A DNA stretch of 64,000 nucleotides from Ligula intestinalis (GCA_036362985.1 JAYGXS010000003.1:30248716-30312715); one strand, 5' to 3'; shown: positions 35,028-46,892, numbered from the stretch's first letter. Notes: generated by a model from the letters alone, not told the origin. Program-made: numbers and translations.

Positions 35028-35758
35028 CCAAGACGCCGGCCTTTTAATGAGTTTCTACCTGACCGCTTATAAAATGTATCTTCTGAAAAAAATAGCTACT
35101 TAAATAGTATGCAGATTTTAATCATGTATTTTGACTGCCTTTATACAGTCAAATATATTTTACAGATAAAATGCATTAAGATGTCCTTTCCTGTACTCAT
35201 TTGATAGTAAATTACGCTTTCCTTTAATTTTCTGTCTAAAGAAAGTGTATCCTAGTGTTTTATAAGAGTTTCTAATTATGAGTTTTTTACGACTGTGAAG
35301 TTTTCATTCATAATCTATTGTGTCCATCAATTTATTAATGCTGCTTATAATGTATACAGCATGATCCACAAATATTGCAAAATTTATGAGAACTATATGA
35401 CATCTTCCTCAAATGGTAGGCAATTTTTTTCCTTAAACAGAATGTACACAGCATGCTGGTTGGAAACCTTGGATTCAGGTGTAGCAGTCGGTTAATTTCA
35501 AAATTGTTCGGTAATTTAGAAACATTTTAAAACCAAAATACACCCTTTGTTTAGATATAAAGTGCAAATAAGGCATAATTTGCAAGCAAACAAATACCAG
35601 AAAGAATATTTTTGTGGACGTTTTCTATAACATATGTTTGAAGGCACAAAGGCAGTCAAAGTCAATATTAAAAATGCACACTATTTCGTAGCCATTTTTT
35701 TAGAATCGACATTTTAGAAGCGGTCAGAAAACGGCTCATTAAAAAGCCGGCATCCTGA
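35028..35758. mobile_element. Inverted-arm (foldback/MITE-like) element, 731 bp
   Basis: The left arm at 35028-35147 (CCAAGACGCCGGCCTTTTAA, TGAG, CTGACCGCTTATAAAATGTA, ATAGCTACTTAAATAGTATG, TTTGACTGCCTTTATAC) is the reverse complement, with mismatches, of the right arm at 35641-35758 (GGCACAAAGGCAGTCAAAGT ... GCTCATTAAAAAGCCGGCAT). The interior is about 490 bp and AT-rich, with no transposase. Related sequence occurs at 60412-61121, 53340-53560 and partly near 42420-42560. A clear target duplication was not seen. Confidence 0.75.
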
Positions 35759-36099
35759 CCTGACCGCATGATAATCAGCATTGCAACGCTACTTAAGGTT
35801 GCTTAACGAGTGATTACCTGGCTGTCAAGCTATGTCGTTGCAATGGCATTTCACACGTCATTTTCGACCTCCTCTTCCAATATGAAGGTCTAACAACCCT
35901 GTTAATCTCTTTCAAGTTGGTGGTTGTTATAATAGCTTCCTTGCGACTTTCGTTATTTGACTGCAGTTCCTCCTCTCCACGTCGCCTCACTTCCAAGGCA
36001 ACTTTTAAAGTCAGCCCGCTTGGCGGTGCAGCGGCGGGGCAAACGGAATAGCTGATCGCGCCACTCTTGGTGACCCCGTCGGCGCCTGGGTTCCGTTCA

Positions 36100-37080
36100 A
36101 AAGGGTGCCGCCACCACAGCGGCGGCGCACATCAGAGCAGCAGCAACAGCTGGTGGTGGTGGTGGTGGTGGTGGTGGTAATAGCAGCAACAGCGCGCCGT
36201 GGTCATATCTGCACACACATATACAAAGCAGACGCACAAAGAACCACACATGGCAGCAGCCGTGGCTTAAATGTGCGCGCACGCACGCGCGCCCGCTTGC
36301 ACACAGCGCTGGGCCATTTCAAACACGTGCGTGCGGACGTGTGTGTCTGTGCGTGCGTGCGTGCGTGCATGCGACGCACAAGGCCTCCGGGGAAATATGT
36401 TAGTCGCGGGTTTTTCCTCAAGGAATTGACCAAGACATTTGCTACACGCACTCACATACACACACGCTCTCGCCTTCTCTCTCTCTCTCTGGCCAACTCT
36501 CCGATAATTTTGCAGGAGACCCGGTTTTTCTTGCATCTCCCTGCTCCCCCCCCCCATTCCCACCCCTCCCCGCCCACTGGCCGCGCAATCTTCTTCCTCT
36601 TACTCCTCCGTCTTCCTCAGTGGCAGCTTCCCAGGAGATATTTGCATGTGCAAGAGCCTGTGTCATTGGCTGCTGCTGCTGCTGCTGCTGCGAAAACCCC
36701 TAAGTGTGGGAGACAGCGCAACTAGCAGTGGGATGCTCCTCCTGTCTGCAGCAGGTTTTTATGTCTCTCTCTCCCCCCACCCCGCGCGCCCAACCGGGTC
36801 TCAAGCTGCCTTGCCGTCTACGTTTGGCTCCTTCATAAGGAAAGTTGGCCCAGTTGTATCGCTGATTATCATCTTCTATTGCGCCCCGTTGGCACCGGCT
36901 AGCACAAGTCAGACTGCTCAAATTAATACGCGGGGGGACGCTCAAACAGGTAGCGTGTGGGTGTGTCTGTGCGTGCCGACTGAGTGTGTATCACTTAGAC
37001 GACAGATTGGCACGTACGCCGTCAGCAAAGGAGGAATCTGGAGGACAATACTAAACCTCTGTTCCCTCGTGACTTAGTAT
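36100..37080. other. GC-rich low-complexity block
   Basis: Contains a (TGG)n run at 36151-36178, alternating GT/GC tracts at 36328-36372, a pyrimidine tract at 36540-36605, and a (CTG)n run at 36669-36691. Open frames across it translate to simple repeats (Val, Ala or Pro runs), so I do not call a gene. It lies about 3.3 kb past the proposed Pax 3' end and could be a regulatory island of an unseen gene. Confidence 0.55.
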
Positions 37081-39914
37081 TTCACAAACGATTGGCCAGA
37101 GGTACTCTGCTCTTTTTTTTCTCGGCAGAGTATCTGTAAAAATGTCACTTATCTGTACATTTTTGTTAGCGAGCTGTTCCTTTTTTGTGCTGGGTTATTT
37201 GAAGGTTCAAAAGAAGGAGTCCTAGGAGGAGGGAAGGGAAGGGACTGAAGGTGAAATAAAACGCCAAAAGTAGATTAAGTTTCCGTTTTGTAGAGCAGAT
37301 TTTTCAGAAATTTGATTTTCTCTGGGGAAGTTAATCAAATGCATGCTTGGGATATTTTAAAAGTATTACCGTAGTATCACAAAACGCCACAAATATGCAC
37401 TACGGAGACGATGGTAATGCATGCAGTCATAGTGAATTACAATACTAATTTATTTTTATAGGAACCAGTCGTTATGAATTTTAAAAGCAAATTAAATGTT
37501 TCTCTCTACATGGTGTATTCATATATTTTAGGTAAAAAAACTTATAAATAAGAACGAAAGTTTTTATTAGTTGTAACCTTTGGTTCACGTTTAAATATAT
37601 GGTTTAATGGATATGCTATCGTTGCATGCGAATGGAAGAGATTTTATTATCGTTTCTTTCAAGCTGATTCTGGGGCTTTGGGTTACTTTGATGAAACCTT
37701 TTAAACTATCCTTAACAAATGAATCTATGACTTGCGTATTACCATGAAATGCGTTTAGTAGCGAACAAAGTTATATGCTGGTTGGTGGTAATAACCATTT
37801 TTAGTGTCAAAAATATGAAAGAGCTAACGAGTTGCGTTTTTCCCTACGCACTGTAAAACAAAATTCTACTTTAATCGGTTTATCTGAATATTTAGCGAAA
37901 CCTCAACTGGAGAATTTAGAGCCACATACTCACGACACAATTTTTTCAACGTCGGTCTGAACTAAGCATGAAAATTTGAATCCAACATTGACCGTCTGAC
38001 CAAGTCAGCAAAGGGATAGCTTGTAGTATAATTACTGTAAGTAGCCTTGGTTTCGTGGTACTCAGACTACAGATTCCAAATGAAAGCCCTGGAACCTCTT
38101 GAGTGGTTTCAGTTTCTGTCATATATTTCCTTCAAAGAAACCGCTAAATTTAATTTATGGCACAGTCAGTGAATGAGCCTGCTTTGAAATTATCGGAACT
38201 GAACTAGTCAACTCGTAAGCATTTTTAACGCCAATGCCTGAAATTACTGTTGATAACTTCAGTGAAATAACCATGTAGGGTTCAGGCTCGGATGAAGTGT
38301 TTTATTAAATAGAGGTTTTCCATAACAATGCGCTCACTTGGAAAGGCACAAAACTAGTTCTGCTGTTTGATCTCTTTGATGGCGAAGTCGTTGGAAAGCT
38401 TAAAAGGTCACGCATTTTTAGAGAGTTTCTCTCGCTTCAATCTTATCTGCATCTTTTCAAAATACTCGATAGGTTTGGGAGGTTTCATTGACTAGACAAA
38501 AATTTAGCAGTCAAAGATTGCATTTTCAAAGGAGGATACTGACAAAGCAATGAGTCCGTGTTACAATGGTTGAGAAGCAAACTCAATGACCAAAGGTCCT
38601 GGGTACGAATCTCGGTATGAGGGAATGGAAATATGATCACGAAGACCAAAAACTAAACCTTTAAATCTGCTGATTTTATTCACCTACAATGGCAACATGC
38701 TGAATTATATCGACCCATGTCTATCCAACTCAAATCCAAACCAATCAGTTTACTGAACTCAATACAGACTTCTCATAAGTGCTAACTCACAGTCCTTTCG
38801 TCTAGTCATAATGTAGTCAACCTTTTTGTAAACGAATGTCTACTTGAGAAGACTGCGGCGTCAGTACATGTCTTATCGCGCTCGAGATGAAAGGCTCTGT
38901 TGATCAGACTAAAACGCTTGGCATCAAATTTGCAACATGGCCTCGGGCCCTCACATGATCGTCATGACCTAAGTAACCCAAATAGCAGTACGTGACGTGA
39001 AAGGGTCAACATCCACAGGGCTGTCAAGAGCGATACCCCGCCCTGGATAACTTATCAGCTGAAGGGAGTAAAAACAGACTGTGCCATGAGCTGAATTCCC
39101 ATTAAACAGCGTAGGTTGTTTTAAGATGCAGTTTTACTTCGCCTTTTATAGTCTCTAAAGACCATTTCTATTAGTTATAGAAGAAACTGATTTGAACATC
39201 CTCTAACTCAAATTCACACCTACCACGCTGGTTGTCAGCAAGGGATAATCCATCTTCATCTGAGAACAAACCAGATTAGAAACTGACCAAATAAATAATA
39301 GCAGAGACGAATTGACAAAAAACAGGCCGACTTAGATAACCTTACAGTATCAGAGCGCCACTGACCAAATTACGACGTCAATCGTGACCCTCCTGGTCTT
39401 CATGTGCATGAGCCTGGGTTTGCGACTGGCTTCACATGGTTATCCAGCATATAGTTTCTGAAATAAAATTGAAATCTACTTGAATAACTGTTGCATCGAA
39501 CTTCCAAGTCTTACTGCATATACCTCCGATATCCCCTTGTTATAGATGCGACCTTACAACCTTGTCGACGATCGTCTTGAGTAATTCTGTCTTCGCAATC
39601 TTGTCGGTGGACTCTGCAATCAGCAAAGGAGTATCTGGTCGCATCTTCCACATTTCGTTGCTGATCCGCCCCCATGGACGACAGTTTTTTCCCCTCGATT
39701 ATTTTTTTGACAGTTTTGTTCCACTTCATTGGCTCATGTCATTTAGCATCAAAAATAAACCGAGGTATTATTTCTGATGTCACAACACACATGTACACAG
39801 ATACGAAGTTCAAGGGTACACACCTACATTTCCCTCAAATAAATTAAGCTGGACTGAAATTCCGCTTATTTGATGCATTATATTTTGTGATAATCGAAAT
39901 GACCGGGGTCCTTA
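37081..39914. other. AT-rich, no gene seen
   Basis: Only short frames. A head-like SINE fragment lies at 38552-38660. A 30-codon open peptide on the minus strand near 39540-39650 has no family I recognise. Confidence 0.45.
38552..38660 (+). mobile_element. tRNA-headed SINE, diverged head
   Basis: GTTACAATGGTTGAGAAGC, then CAATGACCAAAGGTCCTGGG, then TACGAATCTCGG: A-box-like and B-box-like segments in the order of the family head. Confidence 0.45.
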
Positions 39915-39920
39915 TTTATT
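39915..39920 (-). promoter_or_regulatory. Possible Pax polyadenylation signal
   Basis: AATAAA on the minus strand, about 490 bases beyond the proposed Pax stop codon. It is the first such hexamer downstream of the stop that I found; no other evidence. Confidence 0.3.
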
Positions 39921-40217
39921 TTTAAGTTTATATTTGTCTCGTCTCCTGTTAAAAATCTGCATAAATACTCGACACCCGCAGTTTTTCACTGACTATAGGT
40001 ACTTAAGAAAGACAGGCAGTTTCGGCAGACTGACCCATTTTAATTTTTTTTAAAACAAAATTAATGAATTAATTATACCATTTACAAAGATGACAGTAGT
40101 TTTTGGTTGTATGTGTTACTCAACGCTTCACTACCCATCTGCATATGGATGGTACTCGGTTAGAAATAAAAAAATTATACGAAGACCCTATTGACCACCT
40201 CCGGCCATTCGGGATCT

Positions 40218-40254
40218 GAGGGAGGGAGGGAGGGAGGGAGGGAGGGGGGAGGGA
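40218..40254 (+). repeat. (GGGA)n microsatellite
   Basis: GAGGGAGGGAGGGAGGGAGG and continuation, ending GGGGGGAGGGA. It lies in the proposed 3' UTR of the Pax gene on the opposite strand. Confidence 0.9.
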
Positions 40255-40409
40255 ATGAATATAGATATTGATCAGTAGGTTTGAAACTGGGTAATCTGGT
40301 TTGATTTGTTGTTAGTAGGCAATCCACGCTGCCGTGATACGAGTAGGCACACACGTAAACACACTTTCAAGGACTGCAGGTTGAAGAGGGGGGGGTGGGA
40401 GAAAGAATA

Positions 40410-41125
40410 TTAGAGTGGGGAAAATATTTCGTTGCTACTGAGCGGCACAACTGCTCTTAGTCTCCGGCCAACGCCTGCCTCCTCCGTCACGTCGACTTCC
40501 TGCCCGCTCTCCTCCTCCCCCCTGCCCCCCTTCGACTTCATAAAGTAGCCCAAGCAGGAGGAGGCTGACATGGCGGAGCAGGAGGAGGAGGAAGAGGAGG
40601 AGTGCAGTGAAGTCGTGGGACCTGCGGAATGATGCTGCAGCAGTTGGGAATACAAGCCACCGCCGCCGTCGGGGTCACCATCGTGACAAGTGGCCGAGGG
40701 AGTCGATTGGAGGACATAGCCACTCCTTGCCAAAGTTCTCTCATCTGCTTCTTCTTCCTCGTCGCCGCCACCGCTGCCACGGTGATGCTGCTGAGGGGAA
40801 CAGGGGAGAAGGGAGGAGACGGCGGTGGCGGTGGCGCCTTGCGGGGAGTCCATTTCAAAGAATCGGGAGTTGGAAATGCCATGTGAGGGTGCGTAGAAGG
40901 TGTGGTTGGTCAGGCCGGAAAAACCCTTCTTCAGGCGGTCTGCCTCTGTGGTATCATGCCGCACTGTGTGGCACTGGGTGACGCGCAGTTTGCTGCCCAT
41001 TTGGCCTGCCGACGAGGAGGAGGCTGGTGGCAGCATGTGGTTGTCCTCCGACAGACCAAGGTGGGTCTTGAGGGAAAAATGTTTTCCCTCCAGCTCATCC
41101 AGTCCCAGACAACCGCTGTGTAATC
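40410..41125 (-). CDS. Pax2/5/8: Pax2/5/8 proposed terminal coding exon
   Basis: Minus-strand acceptor TAATCTGCTAG, exon from 41125. The two leading bases complete the single base left by the exon ending at 51337 (GGA, Gly), so phase agrees. The frame stays open for 237 codons to TAA at 40412-40410. Residues: LHSGCLGLDELEGKHFSLKT, then a Ser/Gly region, a basic patch (DRLKKGF), a second acidic stretch (GGGDEEEEADERT), a Ser run (HSSSSSSSCSAMSASSC) and a tail rich in Glu and Val. Such composition fits the transactivation/inhibitory end of a Pax protein, but no alignable homeodomain is visible. I call it an exon of this gene from frame length, splice phase, strand and the absence of another host gene nearby. 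It could instead belong to an unrelated minus-strand gene. Confidence 0.55.
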
Positions 41126-41404
41126 CTAGCAGATTAAACGAGCAGGCACTTTAATAATATAACGCGGCAGGTGAAATGAGCATAGTGAAATATCATTTGC
41201 TTTTGCCTATACCACTCCGCCCTTGTGTGAAATTCTCACCTAAATGGGATCCAATCCTCCCCTGCAATAGTTTATCATATAAATTAAGAATCAGGTCCCG
41301 TCTGGCACACGTAGAAGGTCTGTTTAGCTTGATCTGCCTCCGCACAGATGGAAACGTACCAATAATGACAAGAAAAAGGGGAAGACACTCGTTGATGAAC
41401 GTTC

Positions 41405-41555
41405 GCCGTCCGCTAACGGAACTCACGTGTCCCCTCCCCCCCTCCTGTATTGGGTCTCATTTTTCGGGCTCTGACAGCAGCCGTAGCGGCTACTAGTCTT
41501 AATCAGATAGCATTGCCGACAAAGACAAGCGAGACTGGAATGGTCATCAACAAGT
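41405..41555 (-). mobile_element. tRNA-headed SINE, tail and body start
   Basis: CCGCTAACGGAACTCACGTG, GCTCTGACAGCAGCCGTAGC, GATAGCATTGCCGACAAAGA, CAAGCGAGACTGGAATGGTC. It lies in the last Pax intron, head-to-head with the next copy. Confidence 0.7.
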
Positions 41556-41599
41556 GTCAATATTTTCCGACCTTAACCGGCATAACAACGAAGTCGCGA

Positions 41600-41765
41600 C
41601 TCAATGTTTACACCGCTAGACTTTGATCGGAAAGGTCGCGCGTTCGAACCCCGGGTGCTGCACCACTTGGGGCTGAGGTATGACTGGCTGATGATGACTA
41701 CGAAGCCAGAAACAGCTATCCCTGTCTCCCTTGTCTTTGATGGTAATACTATCTGCCTAGAACGG
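41600..41765 (+). mobile_element. tRNA-headed SINE, best-preserved plus copy
   Basis: The tRNA-like head is AGACTTTGATCGGAAAGGTC then GCGCGTTCGAACCCCGG, with an intact B box. The body follows: GAGGTATGACTGGCTGATGA, then CCCTGTCTCCCTTGTCTTTG. It ends at CTATCTGCCTAG. RNA polymerase III boxes inside the head would drive transcription in a live copy. Confidence 0.8.
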
Positions 41766-41769
41766 GGCT

Positions 41770-42890
41770 GGCCACTTCTGGCGTGTTAGCCGTCGAATTC
41801 CAGATTATCAGGAATTTCGTTATTAAATCTGCTGGGATTTCTCCATTACAACGATTATCCATCGCACAGAAGAGAGCCTAGCTGAGCTGCCAGACTGCTG
41901 TCATGAGAGTGTGCACTGCGGCTATCGATTTCTCGCCAGAGCTGATTGGTCCATGTCGCCAACAATTTCCCATCAAGTGATTTAATGAATATGCACAGCC
42001 TTTCGTGATAGGGACTTCATTTTTCTAATATAGCTCTCCCCGTGGTCAGTGGCCCTCTTTTTTTCTCTCTCTTTCGTGCTGACTTTGGGAACAACGATCA
42101 GGGAAGCCCACAGTTCTTTTTAATTACAAATACCAGGCGCTGGTCATAAAAAAAATCGAAAGCAAGCCACGAACCCGTTGAAAAGTATGCATGTCAGTAT
42201 TTTGAAAAAGCAAGCCATTCTTATCCAAAAGCATAAGAAAACATTTTAGCGCTCTGCAATGCTCCGCTCATATGAAAATACAGTAGATGTTTGTTCTGAT
42301 GAAATGTCAGCCGAAATTTTGAAGGGTTTTTTCGACTCGAAAACTCAGGTGGTAATAAAGGCTACTGCACGGTAACATTCAAAAACTGTTACATCAGATG
42401 AGTGTGAGCTTCTTTCACGCTGCCCGTAAAACCATATTCTGCTAAAATTGTCTTCTTAAGTAGTATGAATTTTAGCAGTGATTTTTGGCCTTCTTATAAA
42501 TTTAAGTTATTATGAAGAAAACATGTAAAAATCCATTCTTTTCGTATTCTGATGCATTCAACCGGTTTTCGGTGACGGAATTCTGTTGCTTTAAGCAAGT
42601 ATTAGTGGGGTATTTTGCAGGCTATAGTTTCATCTTAGTTGTCAAAACGGAGCCCCAGTGCAGTCGGTTTGACTAAGAGCACAGGATAAAGAGCTCACAT
42701 TGCTAGGCACATAGCGAATAGGGGTCAGCGAGCAAAAATTTTTATCGTTCACTGCCTACACTATTCTCTTTTTAACGAAACCCTTAATGATTTATCCATT
42801 TTTATCAAGCCGAAGTGCTTTTTGGGATCAAGTAAACGTATGCCGATAAAAGCTAGTGGGCACGTTTTAGGAGGCACTTCAAAAAAATGA
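41770..42890. other. No gene seen; traces of the inverted-arm element
   Basis: AT-rich intron sequence of the Pax gene. At 42420-42560 CTTCTTAAGTAGTATGAATTTTAG and surrounding bases resemble the arm of the element at 35028, weakly. Confidence 0.4.
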
Positions 42891-42894
42891 AGAC

Positions 42895-43055
42895 GCGATC
42901 ACTGGAAAAAGAATTTTGCTGGCCCGACCTTTCGGATTCTCAGCTAGACTCATAATTATCGACTATTTCTGATGAGGGGGTTGAGTAAGATTCCGAAACA
43001 TCAGGTCCATCAACATCCTGTGGCAGTTATCGTATCTTCTTGTTCCTTCTCCCAC
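42895..43055. mobile_element. Penelope terminal hairpin (solo inverted pair)
   Basis: GACGCGATCACTGGAAAAAG, AATTTTGCTGGCCCGACCTTTC on the left. On the right are GATTCCGAAACATCAGGTCC and GGCAGTTATCGTATCTTCTTG, inverted. Less than 40 bp separates the arms. Confidence 0.65.
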
Positions 43056-44139
43056 CAAACTAATCAATCTCTGACTTAGATCAGATAGAAATTAAAAACA
43101 AAATGTAAAATGAATTTCCTCTCAGAAATCTTCCAGCACCATTTTTATTTAGCCTTCATGTCTGTTTGTTCAAATGTGTGCGTATGCAGTACTTAGCAAT
43201 TTTGTGATCGAACTTCATAAGACACTAAGCTTTAAAATAGTTAAGAAAGTTACCCTTTTAAATTTGAAAAATTATCAATTAATCTAAGCTTTTAAGAGCA
43301 GTGCCCACTATATCCAGCCCATTTATCGAATAATCTTCTATTATCGCTGTCATGAAGCGTTGTATATCACTGTTTGTGGGTCAATCTGAACGTGCTTTAT
43401 GATTTATTGCTTCTACGACCTTACTGAAATAGTCCTTTCAAGTTCAGAACCAGTCTTCGGCCCCAGTTAGCGGTTCTAGAAGTTCAGCCTATGGCGTATT
43501 CGAGTCTGGTCAGAAACCACCAGAACCACAGAGACTAGCTGACTCTGTAGAATTATCGAGTGTCTCTTCAAGTATTCAACAAGTCAAGTCCTACGCTTCC
43601 GGTCAAATACATCTTCCAGCAACCTTTATCTAACCTCAGATATCTCTGGAATAGTTCGCGTACAGCACTCATGTGGTTATCGTGGTTACCCACTGGATCA
43701 AAAATTGTATTGTTTCGACGTTTCGGATTCTCTCGAGACTCACTCATCATAGGTAACCGTAGAAAGTTGGGAGACATGCGCAAATTGTTAAGTAAGAATA
43801 TTCCCCTCATAGCGTGTGCTGTTGGTGTCTTAAAGTTGGCCACTATTTTTTGCACAAGTGCAAGCGCACCCTCAGACTGTCGGGCACTTTTGACGATGTC
43901 ATCATGCTGGGTGTGGCTCCCAGCCTTCAGCTACTGTCTACAAGGTTACTCCGCTCGACCCCAGCACGAGTTGCAGCGTCTGTATACCGTGTAAATTCAG
44001 TCCTTTTGATCACCTGTCACGCCGCCACCGCTAATGAACTTTTAACGTCTCGGTCTATTTGTCTCGCCTGTACTTTTCTTCGTTTGGCGTTGTTTTATAT
44101 GAACCTGTCGGCTGACATCATTGACGGAAAAGACAAGGA

Positions 44140-44410
44140 AGAGCCATTTTTGGCTCATGAGCCAGTCCTACCCAGTCCGAAGAAGAGCACCGACCAAGGC
44201 TTGAACTAGCGACGTTTAGGTCAAAAGTCTAACACTCAAACCATTGAACCACTAGATCTCTGTCTTACTGGTTTAAGTCGGGCGGTATTTAAGCTCGATT
44301 AACGTTCAGAAATTGTCAAGAGAACTTACTAGTCCCGTGCTCTGCCTTGGAGCTCAGTCTCGAACCCCGCCAGCAGCCGCGCAATGACTAGTAGACTAGG
44401 CTCGGTCATC
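44140..44410 (-). mobile_element. tRNA-headed SINE fragments
   Basis: Head on the minus strand at about 44190-44265 (GGCTTGAACTAGCGACG, then CAAACCATTGAACCACTAGA), then a tail piece at 44325-44410 (CGAACCCCGCCAGCAGCCGC). Probably two partial copies. Confidence 0.6.
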
Positions 44411-44544
44411 TTGACTTTGGCTGGTCACCGTTTTAAGTGGAGGAGAGAGTTTAGAGTTGGGTGGATGGCGGCGCGTCTACTTACCTGACCGCAGTCACCG
44501 TCCCTGCTCTCGGGCAAATTGTGGACAGCATCGATTGCGATGGT

Positions 44545-44735
44545 CGAACTTACACAGTAGTCTAGGCAGATAGCAATGCAGGAAAAGATGTGGGAGCCTG
44601 GAATAGCCCTTTCTGGTTAATTAGCCGTCGTCAGCCAGTTTGACCCAAACCCAGGTGGCGCACCACCCGAGACTCGAACGCATGACCTTTTGATCGGAAG
44701 TCGAACGGTCTAATCCTTCAGTCACGAGCTCTAAA
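44545..44735 (-). mobile_element. tRNA-headed SINE, near full head and body
   Basis: GGAATAGCCCTTTCTGGTTA, ATTAGCCGTCGTCAGCCAGT, CACCACCCGAGACTCGAACG, CATGACCTTTTGATCGGAAG and TTCAGTCACGAGCTC, in minus-strand order. Confidence 0.75.
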
Positions 44736-44974
44736 CCCTCACCCACCCACCCCACGAGTTGGAATACTATGATTTCCAGGCAATGAATCAAGATAAGCAG
44801 GAGCCTTCCCCAATAAGCAACTTGACCTCTGTTCAAAATTATCTCCTCATCTCTCTCTCCCTCGCCAGGTTTTGACTCTGTCCCTTGCGCCAAGCATTTT
44901 CCTTCTGTCCGCCTTACGCGCCTTCCGGAGGTTCTTTGGGCATCGGTGTCGCTACCACACAGACTCATCTGTAG

Positions 44975-45118
44975 AAAGGCATTACCCGGAAAGACAAGGG
45001 AGACTGGAATGGTCATTTCTGGTTTATTAGCCATCATCAGCCAACCATACTCAATACCTGGGTCTCGAACTCATGACCTGTTCGTTAGAAGTCCAACCTC
45101 TGTGTCACGGGCTCGTTG
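44975..45118 (-). mobile_element. tRNA-headed SINE, body and head
   Basis: GACAAGGGAGACTGGAATGG, GGTTTATTAGCCATCATCAG, CTGGGTCTCGAACTCATGAC, and CTCTGTGTCACGGGCTCG. Confidence 0.75.
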
Positions 45119-45194
45119 CCTTGCTGGCTTCGATCGACAATATGCACAATTGTGAATAGTCACTCACCGGTCGGTTACATAATTCCCTCGTCCT

Positions 45195-45375
45195 GTTGTG
45201 CCTGGCTGACTGATGACGGCTGATAAGCCAGAAATTGCCATTCTAGTCTACCTTGTCTTTGTCAGTACTGACATTCTGCTAGCCGCTGCCCGGCTGCTGG
45301 TTGGGCTCGAGAGCAAGCTTAAAGGCCCAACGCGACGAGTGGGTTCTGTTACCGATCGGTGAGCGCCTATCTGTA
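45195..45375 (+). mobile_element. tRNA-headed SINE, body and tail
   Basis: GCTGACTGATGACGGCTGAT, AAGCCAGAAATTGCCATTCT, CCCGGCTGCTGGTTGGGCTC, TACCGATCGGTGAGCGCC. It faces the preceding copy. Confidence 0.75.
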
Positions 45376-45379
45376 TTAT

Positions 45380-45910
45380 TGCATGCACGCGTCCTACATG
45401 AACCCGACGATCGTCACTTCCTTTGCTCCCACCGCCACCACCCCCCTCTTCCCTAACGAATCCAATAGGCGCCGTCAACCAGCGTATAACGTGCGTGGGT
45501 GGGTGTACGTTCGTCTCCTTGGCTTTGATCATGGACCCGCTGCGTGCCAAGAGCTGTCATTCTCCTCTCCGCAGCCTCTGGTCTCAGGGGAGGCTGTGTT
45601 GTCCCCGTGCGTGCGTGTGTGTGTGCGTGTGTGTGTTTTCCGTTTCGCTCGGCTGCTGTTTTTGCATTCCCACGGCCAACCCTGTTTCACGCCCTTCCTC
45701 CTCCCCTCAGGTCCTCCGTCGTGGTTGCTGTGTCTCATCGTTGTCCTCCTCCTCCCCCCCTCTTCCTCACCTGGCCTTCAAGAGAGAGTCAATTGGATTT
45801 CCTGGTCCCGGCCGGCCGTTGCCGGAAATGAATTGGGCACGGCGCCCCCCTCCCCCCACCTCACCTCACACTCCCGTTCGCGACTCGGCAGCAACTTTGC
45901 ATAAACTCTA
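45380..45910. other. GC-rich low-complexity block in the last Pax intron
   Basis: C-rich tracts (for example 45740-45765 and 45845-45860) and a GT/GC-alternating run at 45606-45640. Several frames stay open, but only because of biased composition. No domain is seen in any of them. Confidence 0.45.
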
Positions 45911-46577
45911 ATTAATTGTGTGTAGTAGCTCCTGTTTGGTTCATTTCCGCTACGTCTCCAGACTGGACACTCTTGTCTTGTGGCGCCGAACCAGGTTTAG
46001 ACTGACTGGCGTTCAATAAAACCCACAGAAAGAGGGAGCGGAGAAGCCAAACACGCTGTAGTGCGCAGATACAGGAAATGCTATGCTGCGTTACTGCTGC
46101 TGCTGGCTTCGAAATGGTGGCAGATCTTGCCTTCTGTGTGTTAGTTGCTGTTTGAATCATTTCGTGAAAAACTTTGCCTGACTCAATCAAGTTGTTGGGT
46201 AATGTCATGGCTGTTTAACTAGACTTTTAATTCATGTGTGGCTGGATGCGTCAGATAGTTCTCTTCAGTGGCAACACTGGGGCCACGGAGCGACCATCTT
46301 CCTCTTTTCCGTAGATATTTTTGTCTCGATGTGCTATTTAATAGCTCAGTATCGGCTAGGCTCAACGTTTTTCTGCGCCATCTCTGTGTACTCTTAAACC
46401 GTAGAGTACATTTGGGTATAATGCTAGGTAGATGCGTAGGAAGAAGGGGGAGGGAGGGGTGGCTAAGCTCCAAACTGAACATTCTAGAAATCACTTAGTA
46501 GATTATTATGGTAGGGCGCTCAACGGTCTGATCACGTAACATGCTCCGGCCGATCGCAGTCTTAGAAAACAACGGAT

Positions 46578-46735
46578 CCATGATGCAGTGCTAGAGTGTT
46601 GCACTCAATAACTAAAGGTCGTGGACTCGAATCTCGTGGGTCACTCCCCACTCTGAGATTGGTTATGACTGGCCGACGACAACTAATAAGTCAGAAACGG
46701 TCATGCTGGTCTCCCTATTCTTTGTCATTTCCAAT
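46578..46735 (+). mobile_element. tRNA-headed SINE, head and body
   Basis: GATGCAGTGCTAGAGTG, CTAAAGGTCGTGGACTCGAA, GGTTATGACTGGCCGACGAC, AACTAATAAGTCAGAAACGG, then GCTGGTCTCCC. Confidence 0.7.
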
Positions 46736-46821
46736 TTATCACTAAGTGAAATATCTGAGCTGTGGAAGGACAGCTAAGTCGAAGCTCAAAGACAGGGCTT
46801 AGGTTCCGAAGTAGTAAACGC

Positions 46822-46892
46822 GATTACTGGAACAAGAGATTTATTTGCCTGACGTTTCGGATTCTGTCTTGAAACCCTCATCAGGGCTTACT
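46822..46892 (+). mobile_element. Penelope terminal sequence, single arm
   Basis: GCGATTACTGGAACAAGAGA, then TTTATTTGCCTGACGTTTCG, then CCCTCATCAGGGC. No inverted partner was found nearby. Confidence 0.65.

Noticed and set aside
36105..36725. 206-codon open frame on the plus strand
   Set aside because: It translates to homopolymer and low-complexity runs (Val run from TGG repeat, Ala run from CTG repeat) with no domain. It is open because of composition.
39511..39729. Minus-strand frame of 72 codons with a clean 30-codon neighbour frame
   Set aside because: No recognisable family, no splice partner found; chance cannot be excluded.
40607..40981. Plus-strand frame opposite the proposed Pax terminal exon
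   Set aside because: The minus frame is longer, has a matching acceptor and phase; the plus frame shows no splice context or family likeness.
45359..45911. Two overlapping plus-strand frames of 162-181 codons
   Set aside because: Pyrimidine-rich composition keeps several frames open at once; no domain, no defensible splice sites.
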